Shown here piece after piece: positions 9,569 through 17,743 of a stretch of DNA of 64,000 bases. Every line of letters begins with the position of its first letter. Positions within the stretch are counted from its first letter, which is position 1. The position numbers and the translations under genes were made by a program. The stretch is from Amycolatopsis eburnea (GTDB lineage Bacteria > Actinomycetota > Actinomycetes > Mycobacteriales > Pseudonocardiaceae). The stretch covers positions 248,001 through 312,000 of the forward strand of contig NZ_RSEC01000021.1 of the NCBI RefSeq assembly GCF_003937945.1. Reading direction: 5' to 3'. The notes beneath the pieces are model-generated. The model was not told the origin of the DNA. It was given only the letters and a program-made list of their open reading frames with translations, and ran no database searches.

Positions 9569-10936
9569 ATGGCGATCAGCGTCTTCGACCTGTTTTCCAT
9601 CGGCATCGGCCCGTCGAGCAGCCACACCGTCGGGCCGATGCGGGCGGCACTGACCTTTGTGGACGGACTCGGCGACGACCTCGCGCGGACGTCCCGCGTG
9701 CAGGCCGAGCTGTTCGGCTCGCTCGGCGCGACGGGCTTCGGCCACGGCAGCGACAAAGCCGTCCTGCTGGGGCTTTCCGGGGAGCGTCCCGAAGAGATCG
9801 ACACGGACACGGTGCCCGCTCGCATCGCGGAGATCCGCGAGTCCGGGCGGCTGCGGCTGGCCGGCACGCACGAGATCGCGTTCGACGAGGACAACGACCT
9901 CACCATGCACCGGCGCAAGTCGCTGCCCGCGCACCCGAACGGCATGGTGTTCCGGGCGTTCGACGCGTCGGGCTCGCTGCTGCGCGAGCGCACGTACTAC
10001 TCGGTCGGCGGCGGGTTCGTCCGCGACGAGTCGTACGAGACGGACACGGTGTTCGTCGAGGACTCGACGCCGGTCCCGTACCCGTTCCGGACGGGCGCGG
10101 ACCTGCTGGGGCACTGCGCGTCGACGGGGAAGCCGATCAGCGAGATCATGCTGGCGAACGAGCTGGCCTGGCGTTCTCGTGACGAGGTGCGGTCCGGGCT
10201 GCTGGACATCTGGGCGGTCATGGCGGAATGCGTCCGCAACGGCTGCACGCACGAAGGCGTCCTGCCGGGCGGGCTGAAGGTGCCGCGGCGCGCGAAGTCG
10301 CTGCACGAAAAGCTGCTGGCCGAGGACGGCGCGGACGACCCGTTGTACGCCATGGACTGGGTGAGCCTGTACGCCTTGGCGGTCAACGAGGAGAACGCGG
10401 CGGGCGGCCGGGTCGTCACGGCCCCGACCAACGGCGCGGCGGGCATCATCCCGGCGGTGCTGCACTACTACCAGCGCTTCATCCGGCACTCGACCGACGA
10501 CGGCATCGTGACGTTCCTGCTCACCGCGGGCGCGATCGGCTCGATCCTCAAGCAGACGGGCTCGATCTCGGGCGCGGAGGTCGGCTGCCAGGGCGAAGTC
10601 GGCTCGGCGTCGGCGATGGCGGCGGCGGGCCTGACCGAGGTCCTCGGCGGCTCGCCTGCCCAGGTGGAGAACGCGGCGGAGATCGGCGTGGAGCACCACC
10701 TGGGGCTGACGTGCGACCCGGTCGGCGGCCTGGTCCAGATCCCGTGCATCGAGCGCAACGCGGTGGGCGCGTCGAAGGCGATCCACGCTGCGCGGATGGC
10801 GATGCGCGGCGACGGCAGCCACGTGGTGACGCTGGACAAGGCGATCAAGACGATGCGCGAGACAGGCGCCGACATGAGCGTGAAGTACAAGGAGACGGCC
10901 CGCGGCGGGCTGGCGGTGAACGTCATCGAGTGCTGA
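9569..10936 (+). CDS. sdaA: L-serine ammonia-lyase (single-chain, [4Fe-4S])
   Basis: 455 residues, the length of the one-chain SdaA/SdaB type with an N-terminal beta domain ([21 protein letters not shown]) and a C-terminal alpha domain. It deaminates serine to pyruvate. Iron-sulfur ligating cysteines are expected among [21 protein letters not shown] and the C-terminal Cys of the tail NVIEC. ATG 9569 follows a GGAAGGGG ribosome binding site 14 bp after lipA. As the last gene of the riboswitch operon it completes a glycine-to-pyruvate disposal route. Its TGA abuts the stop of the convergent gene in the palindrome TGATCA (10934-10939). Confidence 0.94.
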   Translation: MAISVFDLFSIGIGPSSSHTVGPMRAALTFVDGLGDDLARTSRVQAELFGSLGATGFGHGSDKAVLLGLSGERPEEIDTDTVPARIAEIRESGRLRLAGTHEIAFDEDNDLTMHRRKSLPAHPNGMVFRAFDASGSLLRERTYYSVGGGFVRDESYETDTVFVEDSTPVPYPFRTGADLLGHCASTGKPISEIMLANELAWRSRDEVRSGLLDIWAVMAECVRNGCTHEGVLPGGLKVPRRAKSLHEKLLAEDGADDPLYAMDWVSLYALAVNEENAAGGRVVTAPTNGAAGIIPAVLHYYQRFIRHSTDDGIVTFLLTAGAIGSILKQTGSISGAEVGCQGEVGSASAMAAAGLTEVLGGSPAQVENAAEIGVEHHLGLTCDPVGGLVQIPCIERNAVGASKAIHAARMAMRGDGSHVVTLDKAIKTMRETGADMSVKYKETARGGLAVNVIEC

Positions 10937-11425
10937 TCAGCGTCTTCGTTTCCGCACTACGAAGCGCTCGACTCCGTGTCGTGTGATCTTCCAGACGTCC
11001 GGAGTTCGATCAGCTGACAGAGTGATGATGTTCGTCAGGTTTGTTTCGACGAGGTGCAAGAGGAGGTCGCGGGTCGCTTCGCCGGGGAGGTAGAACATGT
11101 GCACCTTCGCGGAGCGGTACGCGACCAACTCGTCGGGGCGTTCCATGATCTTGGCGTCCCGGTTCAGGACGACCCAGCCGGTTCCTGCGATCCGCCCGAG
11201 CCATTCGGTGTCTGCCGCGCCGAGCGATTCGGCGCGAGTGCCGAACACCTCCGGCGGAGTGTGGCAGGTGTAGCCGAGGTTGGTCAGAAAACGCCGCACG
11301 CTACGGGTAACGGCATTCTCGTCGAGGTAGAACTCAGGCGGCGCGGCCCAGGAGCACGCGTGCGGCGGCTCGGACGGCTTCGATGCCGATTCCGTGTTCT
11401 TCGGCGACGACGGCAGGTTCTTCAC
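10937..11425 (-). CDS. VapC45-like PIN-domain toxin
   Basis: Up to 162 residues; the conserved part (FYLDENAVTRSVRRFL to the C-terminus) is about 130 residues. The DEN motif at the first strand, the AADTEWLGRIAGTGWVVLNRD segment and overall size match the PIN-like VapC45/Mut7-C group of ribonucleases. It sits directly downstream of a VapB45-type protein, as in Mycobacterium tuberculosis Rv2018-Rv2019. No good start exists near FYLDEN; the nearest is GTG 11425, which would overlap the antitoxin by 92 bp and add about 30 unusual residues. Either a long overlap or a frameshift with translational coupling is possible. Toxic RNase activity is inferred from the family. Confidence 0.75.
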   Translation of the reverse strand: MKNLPSSPKNTESASKPSEPPHACSWAAPPEFYLDENAVTRSVRRFLTNLGYTCHTPPEVFGTRAESLGAADTEWLGRIAGTGWVVLNRDAKIMERPDELVAYRSAKVHMFYLPGEATRDLLLHLVETNLTNIITLSADRTPDVWKITRHGVERFVVRKRRR

Positions 11426-12002
11426 CTGCTCTCAGCATGGCCGCGACGTTGGAGACACGGGCGCCGGAGCCCACGAAGACCGGCTGTCCCGACGACCGGT
11501 AGGGGTCGATGGCGACTTTCGACGGTTCGAAAGTCCTGAGCTTCAGGTGGTTCGGGTAGTCGTCGGTGCCGAAGCCCACGTATGTCAGGTAATCCTGGAC
11601 GATTTCGCGAATCACCGTCTGGCCGGAACGCCCTTCGATCAGCCCTGCCCCGGCTTCGGTCTTGGAGAAGTCCCAGAGCACCGAGATCCCATCGGTCACC
11701 AGTGCGGGCGACACGAGGACGTACTCGCGTCCGAACTCGTTCTGCAGCTTCTTGAGAGCAGGCCGGATTTTCTGCGGGCGGACGCCGGCTTGCCGGAGGC
11801 CCTCCAGAACCCATGCTTCGGCGAGGGCGATGAATGGAACGCTGGCCTGCCGAATGCTTTCCGGCTCGGAGACGTGGAGGAGCGGACCGCCGTGGGGATA
11901 GCCGCGCGCCCAGCGATGGAACGTTTGCTGCGGGATTCCCAGGTGCCGAGCGGCATCGGCCATGCTCATCAGCGGCCGGGCGAACCTCACGTCGTCATCC
12001 AC
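11334..12002 (-). CDS. VapB45-like antitoxin with helix-turn-helix and DUF433 region
   Basis: 222 residues from GTG 12002, chosen because an AGGAGG lies four to nine bases upstream (minus strand 12006-12011); a longer reading to 12053 is possible. An N-terminal HTH (MADAARHLGIPQQTFHRWARG, about residues 13-33) is followed by a helical middle and a C-terminal DUF433-like segment (GSGARVSNVAAMLRAGEEPAVVAEEHGI) that pairs with PIN-like toxins. Expected role: neutralise the toxin encoded downstream and autorepress the operon. Family size agrees with M. tuberculosis VapB45 (239 aa). Stop overlaps the toxin reading frame. Confidence 0.78.
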   Translation of the reverse strand: MDDDVRFARPLMSMADAARHLGIPQQTFHRWARGYPHGGPLLHVSEPESIRQASVPFIALAEAWVLEGLRQAGVRPQKIRPALKKLQNEFGREYVLVSPALVTDGISVLWDFSKTEAGAGLIEGRSGQTVIREIVQDYLTYVGFGTDDYPNHLKLRTFEPSKVAIDPYRSSGQPVFVGSGARVSNVAAMLRAGEEPAVVAEEHGIGIEAVRAAARVLLGRAA

Positions 12003-12087
12003 GCGTCCTCCTCTCGGACACGACCATACTGCTCGATCGCTGAGGGTGATCACCAGACACGCGCGGCGACAGTGATGGAGCGAGGAA

Positions 12088-12315
12088 TCAGTTCCGGTGG
12101 TCGTCGTCGGTGGCCAGCCGCAGGCCGACTTCCACGAGGGTCCAGCCGAACTGCTGGCGCCTCGTGCCGGTGCGGCGTCTCGGCGTCGCCCGGCCGGGCG
12201 GGCGGTTGCGCACGCCGTGGCGCAGCTCGTTCTCCCGTTCGTGGACCAAGTCCTCGGCCATCAGGAAGTGCACCGGATCGCCCCCTGCGTCGATGTTCGG
12301 TGTCGGTCGCTCCAT
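12088..12315 (-). CDS. Small hypothetical protein
   Basis: 75 residues, polar and Arg-rich in the middle (NRPPGRATPRRRTGTRR), without membrane segments. Family not recognised. It reads in the same direction as the VapBC45-like pair but is separated from it by 85 bp, and a GGTGAG weak ribosome binding site precedes the ATG. Only the frame's length and codon use support it. Confidence 0.45.
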   Translation of the reverse strand: MERPTPNIDAGGDPVHFLMAEDLVHERENELRHGVRNRPPGRATPRRRTGTRRQQFGWTLVEVGLRLATDDDHRN

Positions 12316-12362
12316 CGTCGCTCACCGTGGCCGTCCGGATCCAGCGGTTTTCCGGGCGGCGA

Positions 12363-12408
12363 ACACCCCGGTGTGAACACTCGGTGACGAACACCGGGGG
12401 CCTAGACT
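12363..12408 (+). promoter_or_regulatory. Operator palindrome and leaderless promoter of the GntR gene
   Basis: ACACCCCGGTGT (12363-12374) forms a tight palindrome, and CCCCGGTGT (12366-12374) also pairs with ACACCGGGG (12391-12399). A -10 TAGACT (12403-12408) is exactly six bases before the ATG at 12415 and no Shine-Dalgarno is present. Autoregulation by the FCD-type repressor is likely. Confidence 0.5.
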
Positions 12409-12414
12409 CGCGGG

Positions 12415-13140
12415 ATGGAGTCGACCTCGGTGGCGAACGCCGGTGAAGCGCTGTTCCGGCCGGTTCGCGCGGGCAACGCCTTCGAGGAGACCGTCGAGCG
12501 GCTGCTGCAGGCGATCCGGCTCGGGGTGGTCGGCGCGGGGGAGCGGCTGCCGTCGGAACGGGAGCTGGCCGAGCGGCTCGGGGTCAGCCGCGTGACGCTG
12601 CGGGAAGCCATCCGAGCCCTCGCCGACGCCGGTTACGTGGAGTCACGCCGGGGTCGGTACGGCGGCACGTTCGTGAACGACAGCCTTCCCGCACCCTCCG
12701 AGAAGTCACCCAGCGGCAAGGTCGACGCCGTCGCGCTCGAGGACGCGCTGAGCCTCCGCTACGTCCTCGAAACCGGCGCCGCCGAGATGGCCGCCGCGCG
12801 TTCGCTGAGCCCCGCCGACCGCCAGCACCTCACCGGCACGCTCGCCGAGGCCGCGGGCGCCGACCTCGACGACTACCGCCGCAAGGATTCCCGCCTGCAC
12901 CTGGCGATCGCCGAGGTCACCGCCTCCGGCTCCCTGACCACGGCGATGGCCGACGCCCGCACCCGCGTCAACCAGCTGCTCGACCGCATCCCGCTGCTCC
13001 CGCCCAACCTCGAGCACTCGAACGCCCAGCACGAGGCCATCGTCGACGCGATCCTCGCGGGCGACGCGGCCGCGGCACGGCAGGCGATGGCGGAGCACAT
13101 CGAGGGGACGGCGTCCCTGCTGCGCGCGTTCTTGTCCTGA
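12415..13140 (+). CDS. GntR-family regulator, FadR/FCD type
   Basis: 241 residues. A winged HTH at about 20-85 (LPSERELAERLGVSRVTLREAIRALADAGYVESRRG) is followed by a helical FCD ligand domain that keeps the metal-binding pattern D...H (DDYRRKDSRLHLAIAEV), H (EHSNAQHEAIVDAI) and H (AEHIEGTASLL). Such proteins sense small carboxylates. Target genes are not obvious: the divergent neighbour is a small hypothetical gene, and 171 bp without genes follow. An operator-like palindrome overlies its own promoter. Leaderless start at 12415. Confidence 0.9.
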   Translation: MESTSVANAGEALFRPVRAGNAFEETVERLLQAIRLGVVGAGERLPSERELAERLGVSRVTLREAIRALADAGYVESRRGRYGGTFVNDSLPAPSEKSPSGKVDAVALEDALSLRYVLETGAAEMAAARSLSPADRQHLTGTLAEAAGADLDDYRRKDSRLHLAIAEVTASGSLTTAMADARTRVNQLLDRIPLLPPNLEHSNAQHEAIVDAILAGDAAAARQAMAEHIEGTASLLRAFLS

Positions 13141-13311
13141 CCGAGTGCGGGGTTGGCCGCTCCGCGCGCTGTCCTGACCTGGCCGGCGCGGCCGGTGCGC
13201 GCGGGGCCGGCGATCCGGGCAGCGGCACCCGTCCGGCGTCGCTGCCCCGGCACCTGCCTCGCCCCTCCGGCCGGCAAGGCAACCTCGCCGCGCGCCACCC
13301 ACCGTGGGCCG

Positions 13312-14256
13312 TCAGTCGCCGACCGGGACCACGACCACCTTCCCGTGCACCCCGCCCTCGGCCGCCCGCGCGTGCAACGCCGGCAGCTCCGGCAGCGCCA
13401 CCCGCTCGGCGACCTCCACCCGCAGCTCACCCCGCTCGACCAGCGCCACCAGCTTCGCCAGCTGCTCCGCGTCGCTGCGGACGAACAGGTCGATGCCGCG
13501 CACACCCCGTGCCTCGTCGGACGGCGCGGGCATCCACACCGTCGTGTTCACCAGCACCCCGCCCGGCCGGATCAGGGTCACCAGCGCCGCCAGCTCCGAC
13601 GGGTCCACCGGGGCCAGGTTGAGCACCACGTCGACCGGTTCGGTCACCGCTTCGGGCACCGAAGTGGTCGTGTGGTCGACGATCTCGTCGGCGCCCGCCG
13701 CCTTGACCGCGTCGCCGCTGCGGGGGCCCGCCGTGGCGATGACGTGGGCGCCCGCCTCCTTCGCCAGCTGCACCGCGTAGCCGCCGACCGCGCCGCCGGC
13801 TCCGTTGACCAGCACGCGCTGACCGGCGGTCAGCCCGGCGTGGTCGAACAGCGCCTGGTACGCGGTCAGCCCCACCAGCGGCAACGCCGCTGCGTCGGCC
13901 AGCGGGACGTTCGCCGGGGCCGGCGTGAGGACCGACGCCGGGGCCACGACGTACTCCGCGGCCGCGCCGGCGCCGTCCATCGGGAGGAAGCCGACGACCC
14001 GGTCGCCCACCGCGAGGCCGTCGACGCCTTCGCCCAGCTCGTCGACCGTGCCGGCGACGTCGATGCCGGGGGTGTGCGGCAGCTCGACCGGGATGGGGCC
14101 GCGCATGAAACCGCCGCGGATGTTGCCGTCGACCGGGTTGAACGACGTCGCGGCGACGCGCAGCCGGACCTGCCCGTCGGCGGGGACCGGGAGGTCCGCG
14201 TCCTCGTAGCGCAGGACGCCGGGGGTGCCGTAGTCGTGGAAACGCACTGCCTTCAT
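13312..14256 (-). CDS. NADP-dependent quinone oxidoreductase-like (MDR, zinc-free)
   Basis: 314 residues. The GroES-like N-terminal half begins MKAVRFHDYGTPGVLRYED; the Rossmann half carries NGAGGAVGGYAVQLAKEAGAHV (about 140-160). Zinc ligands of alcohol dehydrogenases are absent, as in quinone oxidoreductases of the MDR superfamily. It probably reduces quinones or alpha,beta-unsaturated carbonyls. It is transcribed away from a MarR gene, and the 158-bp shared region holds three copies of the palindrome CTTCGAATTCGAAG. MarR control by electrophiles is therefore the natural model. ATG 14256 was chosen; the longer reading runs through the operators. Confidence 0.9.
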   Translation of the reverse strand: MKAVRFHDYGTPGVLRYEDADLPVPADGQVRLRVAATSFNPVDGNIRGGFMRGPIPVELPHTPGIDVAGTVDELGEGVDGLAVGDRVVGFLPMDGAGAAAEYVVAPASVLTPAPANVPLADAAALPLVGLTAYQALFDHAGLTAGQRVLVNGAGGAVGGYAVQLAKEAGAHVIATAGPRSGDAVKAAGADEIVDHTTTSVPEAVTEPVDVVLNLAPVDPSELAALVTLIRPGGVLVNTTVWMPAPSDEARGVRGIDLFVRSDAEQLAKLVALVERGELRVEVAERVALPELPALHARAAEGGVHGKVVVVPVGD

Positions 14257-14279
14257 GGGACTTCTCGCTTTCGGGAAAA

Positions 14280-14408
14280 GCTTCGAATTCGAAGCAACTG
14301 CAGACCACGGTACAACTGCTTCGAATTCGAAGCAAGTGACGCCGGTCACCGCCATCAGGTCGTTCGGCAGCGCGCCCGCCTACTCCTTCGAATTCGAAGC
14401 AGTAGACT
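14280..14408. promoter_or_regulatory. Three palindromic MarR operators in the divergent promoter
   Basis: CTTCGAATTCGAAG occurs three times: 14281-14294, 14319-14332 and 14386-14399. Copies 1 and 2 extend to a perfect 16-bp palindrome with outer G/C. Centres are 38 and 67 bp apart. Copy 3 lies directly before the -10 box TAGACT (14403-14408) of the MarR gene, which is six bases before ATG 14415; copies 1 and 2 lie on the oxidoreductase side. Confidence 0.8.
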
Positions 14409-14414
14409 CCGGGT

Positions 14415-14906
14415 ATGCCGCAACCGTCGCTCGACCCCGTGCAGCTCGGCGCCTACTTCGACCTCATCGAGGTGACCAGCCTGCTGCGGCACGCGGTCGA
14501 GCAGCAGCTGCGCGAAGCGGGCGAACTCAGCTACGTGCAGTTCCAGCTGCTGGCCCGGCTCGGGGACTCGCCGTCGGGCAGTCACCGCATGACCGACCTC
14601 GCCGACGGCGTCGTCTACAGCCGCAGCGGCCTGACCTACCAGGCGAGCCTGCTCGAAAAGGCAGGCCTGGTCACCCGCGCCCCCTCGCCGGACGACGAGC
14701 GCAGCACCACGGTCACCATCACCGACGCCGGGCGCGAGCGGCTCGCCCGGGTGCTGCCCGGGCACGTCGAGGTGGTCGCGGGCCTGCTCTTCGAGCCGCT
14801 GTCCCCGGCCGACGTCGAGACCCTCGCCGGCCTGCTGGCGCCGGTGCGCGACCACATGCGCTCGACACCGCCCCGCTCGGCGGCTCCCCGCCGGGCCAAG
14901 GGCTGA
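14415..14906 (+). CDS. MarR-family transcriptional regulator
   Basis: 163 residues with a typical MarR winged HTH: LSYVQFQLLARLGD, then MTDLADGVVYSRSGLTYQASLLEKAGLV as the recognition region and a basic wing ending SPDDERSTTVTITDAG. MarR dimers repress divergent genes until a phenolic or oxidant ligand binds. The adjacent oxidoreductase and the triple palindrome between them form the expected regulon. The start is leaderless (TAGACT, six bases upstream). Confidence 0.92.
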   Translation: MPQPSLDPVQLGAYFDLIEVTSLLRHAVEQQLREAGELSYVQFQLLARLGDSPSGSHRMTDLADGVVYSRSGLTYQASLLEKAGLVTRAPSPDDERSTTVTITDAGRERLARVLPGHVEVVAGLLFEPLSPADVETLAGLLAPVRDHMRSTPPRSAAPRRAKG

Positions 14907-14982
14907 GGGATCTTGACAGGATTCGAACAACCCCCGCCGGCTCTCCACAGAACCTTTTCACCCGTCCGGCCGTCATCCATTC

Positions 14983-16872
14983 GTGACCTTGGCGACCGAG
15001 GAACCGACTGAGGAACCCAGCGAGACGACCCCGCGACGGCGGCGGTGGCGGCGCGTCCGGCGGATCGCGTACTGGACGGCCGGCGTGTTCGTCGGCGGCC
15101 CGCTGATCGCGTTCTGGGTCGCCTACCTCGTGCTCGACGTCCGCAGCCCGCAGGAGGTCCTGGCCGAGCTGGACAAGACCGTCGTGCTGCAGTACGCCGA
15201 CGGATCCGAGCTGCTGAAGGTGATCCCGGCCGACGGCGACCGGATGTTCGTGCCCTACGCGCAGGTGCCCGCGAAGCTGCGGGACGCCATCATCGCCACC
15301 GAGGACCCGACCTTCTGGGACAACCAGGGTTTCGACCCGACCGGCATCGGCCGCGCGTTCCTCACCGGCGTCGGCGGCGGGTCCGGGATCACCCAGCAGT
15401 ACATCAAGAAGTCCACCGGCGACGACGACGCCACGCTCGGCCGCAAGTTCGCCGAGCTGGTGCTGGCCACGAAGATCACCCAGGAGCAGAGCAAGGAACA
15501 GATCTTCGAGAGCTACGTCAACATCATCTCCTTCGGCCGCGGCACGTTCGGGCCCGCGGCGGCGATGAACGCCTACTTCGGCAAGAAGCTCGACGACTCG
15601 ATCACCTGGAGCGAAGCGGCTTTCCTCGCCGGGATGATCCAGTCGCCGTCGGTGCACGACCCGGCCGCCTCGGGCGACGCGCACGCCACGCGGCGCTGGG
15701 AGTACGTGCGCGACAAGCTCCGCGGCCGCGGCTACGTCAAGAACAGTGAGCCGATGGCGTACCCCGGCGCGGAGATCCAGCCGCCGTCGGAAACCCGCGC
15801 GGGCCGCGTCACCTACGACGAGTTCCACATCAAGCAGCAGGTGCTCGCCGAGCTCGACCGCGACGGCTTCCCCCTGAACCGGCTCCAGCAGGGCAACATG
15901 ACGGTGGAGACGACGCTGGACCGCGGGCTTCAGGACGCCGCCAAGAAGGTGTTGCAGGACAGGCTGAAGACCGAACCGAAGGAGTTCCGCGGCGCCGTCG
16001 TCGCGATCGACCCGCGGACGGGCGCCGTCCGCGTGTACAACGGCGGCGACCAGGGCGTCCGCGACTACGCCGGCACGCCGCACGCGCCGGGCTCGGCGTT
16101 CTACCCCTTCACGCTCGCCGCGTTGCTGCGCCACGGCTACGGCACCGACCAGCCGATCCCGTCGCCGTCGAAGCTCGAGTTCCTCGGCGAGAACTTCCAG
16201 TACCCGGACGTCTGCGGTCCGAAGTGCACCCCGCGCACGGCGATGGCGAGCCACGCCGACGGCCCGTTCGTCGCGCTGGCGAAGCAGCTCGGCCCGGACG
16301 CGCTGAGCGAGACCGCGCGCCAGGCCGGCATCCCGGAGACCGTCGACGGCGCCCCGACGATGCGCGAGAAGGACGGCTTCCTCATCGGGGCGGGCATCGC
16401 CATCGGCCGCTACCCGTTGCGGCCGCTCGACCTGGCGGGCGCGTACGCGACCTTCGCCGCCGACGGCCGGCGCGCCACCCCGCACCTGGTCGCGAAGGTC
16501 CGGGACGAGAGCGGCGCGGTGATCTGGGAGCAGCCGGACACGGCGGCCCCGGCGTTCGGCGACGACGACACCAGCCACCGCGTCGCCCGCGAGGTCACGA
16601 GCACCCTGACCGACGGCGGTGGTGCCGCGCTGCGGACCGGCGAGGCCGAGCACGGCAACAGCCCGGACAACCAGGACGCCTGGGCCGTCGGCTACACCCC
16701 GCAGCTCGCGGCCGCGGTCTGGATCGGCTCCGACGACGACCGGCGGCTCAAGGACGCCAACGGCGCGAAGCTGACCGGCGACGTCGTCCCGGCCGACGTC
16801 TGGCGCGCGTTCATGACGGCGGCGCACCAGGTGGTGCCGCCGCCGTCCCCGGTGGCGAGGCCACCGCGCTGA
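14983..16872 (+). CDS. Class A penicillin-binding protein with degenerate transpeptidase domain
   Basis: 629 residues: basic cytosolic tail, one membrane helix (about 28-52), GT51 glycosyltransferase (about 75-250) and a C-terminal transpeptidase fold (about 330-620). The GT51 motifs are intact: Glu107 in ATEDPTF, GGSGITQQYIKK, and EQIFESYVN (Glu172). In the transpeptidase half the usual SxxK reads Ser371-Ala-Phe-Tyr374, so the general-base lysine is missing; no SxN is found (SHADGPFVALA); and KTGT reads RTGE (550-553). It should polymerise glycan strands but probably cannot crosslink or bind penicillin normally. GTG start without a Shine-Dalgarno. The stop abuts the convergent methyltransferase stop in TGATCA. 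Confidence 0.88.
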   Translation: MTLATEEPTEEPSETTPRRRRWRRVRRIAYWTAGVFVGGPLIAFWVAYLVLDVRSPQEVLAELDKTVVLQYADGSELLKVIPADGDRMFVPYAQVPAKLRDAIIATEDPTFWDNQGFDPTGIGRAFLTGVGGGSGITQQYIKKSTGDDDATLGRKFAELVLATKITQEQSKEQIFESYVNIISFGRGTFGPAAAMNAYFGKKLDDSITWSEAAFLAGMIQSPSVHDPAASGDAHATRRWEYVRDKLRGRGYVKNSEPMAYPGAEIQPPSETRAGRVTYDEFHIKQQVLAELDRDGFPLNRLQQGNMTVETTLDRGLQDAAKKVLQDRLKTEPKEFRGAVVAIDPRTGAVRVYNGGDQGVRDYAGTPHAPGSAFYPFTLAALLRHGYGTDQPIPSPSKLEFLGENFQYPDVCGPKCTPRTAMASHADGPFVALAKQLGPDALSETARQAGIPETVDGAPTMREKDGFLIGAGIAIGRYPLRPLDLAGAYATFAADGRRATPHLVAKVRDESGAVIWEQPDTAAPAFGDDDTSHRVAREVTSTLTDGGGAALRTGEAEHGNSPDNQDAWAVGYTPQLAAAVWIGSDDDRRLKDANGAKLTGDVVPADVWRAFMTAAHQVVPPPSPVARPPR

Positions 16873-17529
16873 TCAGCGGACGATCGCCAGCACGAACCCG
16901 TCGTGCCCCTTGGTCCCGACGGTCTGGACGGCGGTCGCGTCCAGCCGCGGCTCGGCGGCCAGGACGTCGAACATCGCCCGCGCGCCGCGCACGTTCGGGT
17001 CGTCGCTGCCCGCGTCGGCGACCCGGCCCTGGCGCACGACGTTGTCGACGACGATCGTGGTGCCCGGCCGGGACAGCTCCAGCGCGGCCCGCACGTAGTT
17101 CGCCAGGTTGGCCTTGTCGGCGTCGATGAACACGAAGTCGAACGGCCCGGTGAGCGTGGGCAGCGTGTCCAGCGCGGCGCCGACCCGGATCTCGGCGACG
17201 TCCTCGCCGAAGCCCGCCCGCGCCAGGTTCGCCTTCGCGACTTCCGCGTGCTTCGGCTCGTATTCGCAGGTCACCAGCTTGCCGCCGGCCGGCAGCGCGC
17301 GGGCCAGCCAGATCGTGCTGTACCCGCCGAGCGTGCCGATCTCGAGGATCCGGCGCGCCCCGGACAGCCGCGCGAGCAGGTTCAGCAGCTTGCCCTGGTT
17401 GGGCGCGACGGCGATGGACGGCAACCCGGCGGCGGCCGAGTCGGCGAGCGCGTCGTCGAGCACCGGATCGGGGGCGAGCAGCGCGCCGGTGAGGTAGTCG
17501 TCGACTTCGGCCCAGGTCTTGTCGGTCAT
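16873..17529 (-). CDS. O-methyltransferase, class I SAM-dependent (COMT-like)
   Basis: 218 residues, typical of the small cation-dependent catechol/caffeoyl-CoA O-methyltransferase family. SAM-binding motif ILEIGTLGGYSTIWLA (about 61-76) and metal-site motif FVFIDADKANLANY (about 131-144), followed by VVDNVVRQGRV. It would methylate a catechol-like hydroxyl. Convergent with the PBP gene, with directly abutting stops; upstream lies the large palindromic element at 17594-17680. No partner genes suggest a substrate. Confidence 0.9.
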   Translation of the reverse strand: MTDKTWAEVDDYLTGALLAPDPVLDDALADSAAAGLPSIAVAPNQGKLLNLLARLSGARRILEIGTLGGYSTIWLARALPAGGKLVTCEYEPKHAEVAKANLARAGFGEDVAEIRVGAALDTLPTLTGPFDFVFIDADKANLANYVRAALELSRPGTTIVVDNVVRQGRVADAGSDDPNVRGARAMFDVLAAEPRLDATAVQTVGTKGHDGFVLAIVR

Positions 17530-17593
17530 GGCACCTCCACCTCAAATCTAGCGGGCCGGGCCGCCCAGCACCGGGATCGCGACGGCGGTCCCA

Positions 17594-17680
17594 AGCGCCC
17601 CAATGTGGCCTTGGTTGCGTCTGACGCACCCAAGGGGCCCTTCGTTGCGTCTGACGCACCGAAGGCCACATTGGGGCGCT
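17594..17680. repeat. Three-stem nested palindrome
   Basis: Outer 19-bp perfect arms (17594-17612 and 17662-17680) enclose two imperfect copies of a small hairpin built on TTGCGTCTGACGCACC (17615-17630 and 17644-17659). A cloverleaf-like fold of one long stem plus two short stems is possible. It lies between divergent genes, so it is not a conventional terminator for either. Confidence 0.75.
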
Positions 17681-17743
17681 CGAGAGGCGGGGGACGGCGG
17701 GCTGGGATCATGCTCAGGATCGACCGAAGGCGGGAAGGTGGAG

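Noticed and set aside
11334..12053. Longer antitoxin start at 12053
   Set aside because: The AGGAGG placed before GTG 12002 and homology of the HTH start favour the shorter form.
14255..14414. Coding repeat (FEFEA) in frames crossing the MarR/oxidoreductase gap
   Set aside because: It is the translation of the operator palindrome CTTCGAATTCGAAG, which is also an EcoRI-containing word; both genes have clear starts outside it.
14913..14940. TTGACA at 14913 as -35 box of the PBP gene
   Set aside because: No acceptable -10 box follows at 16-18 bp, so no promoter is annotated.
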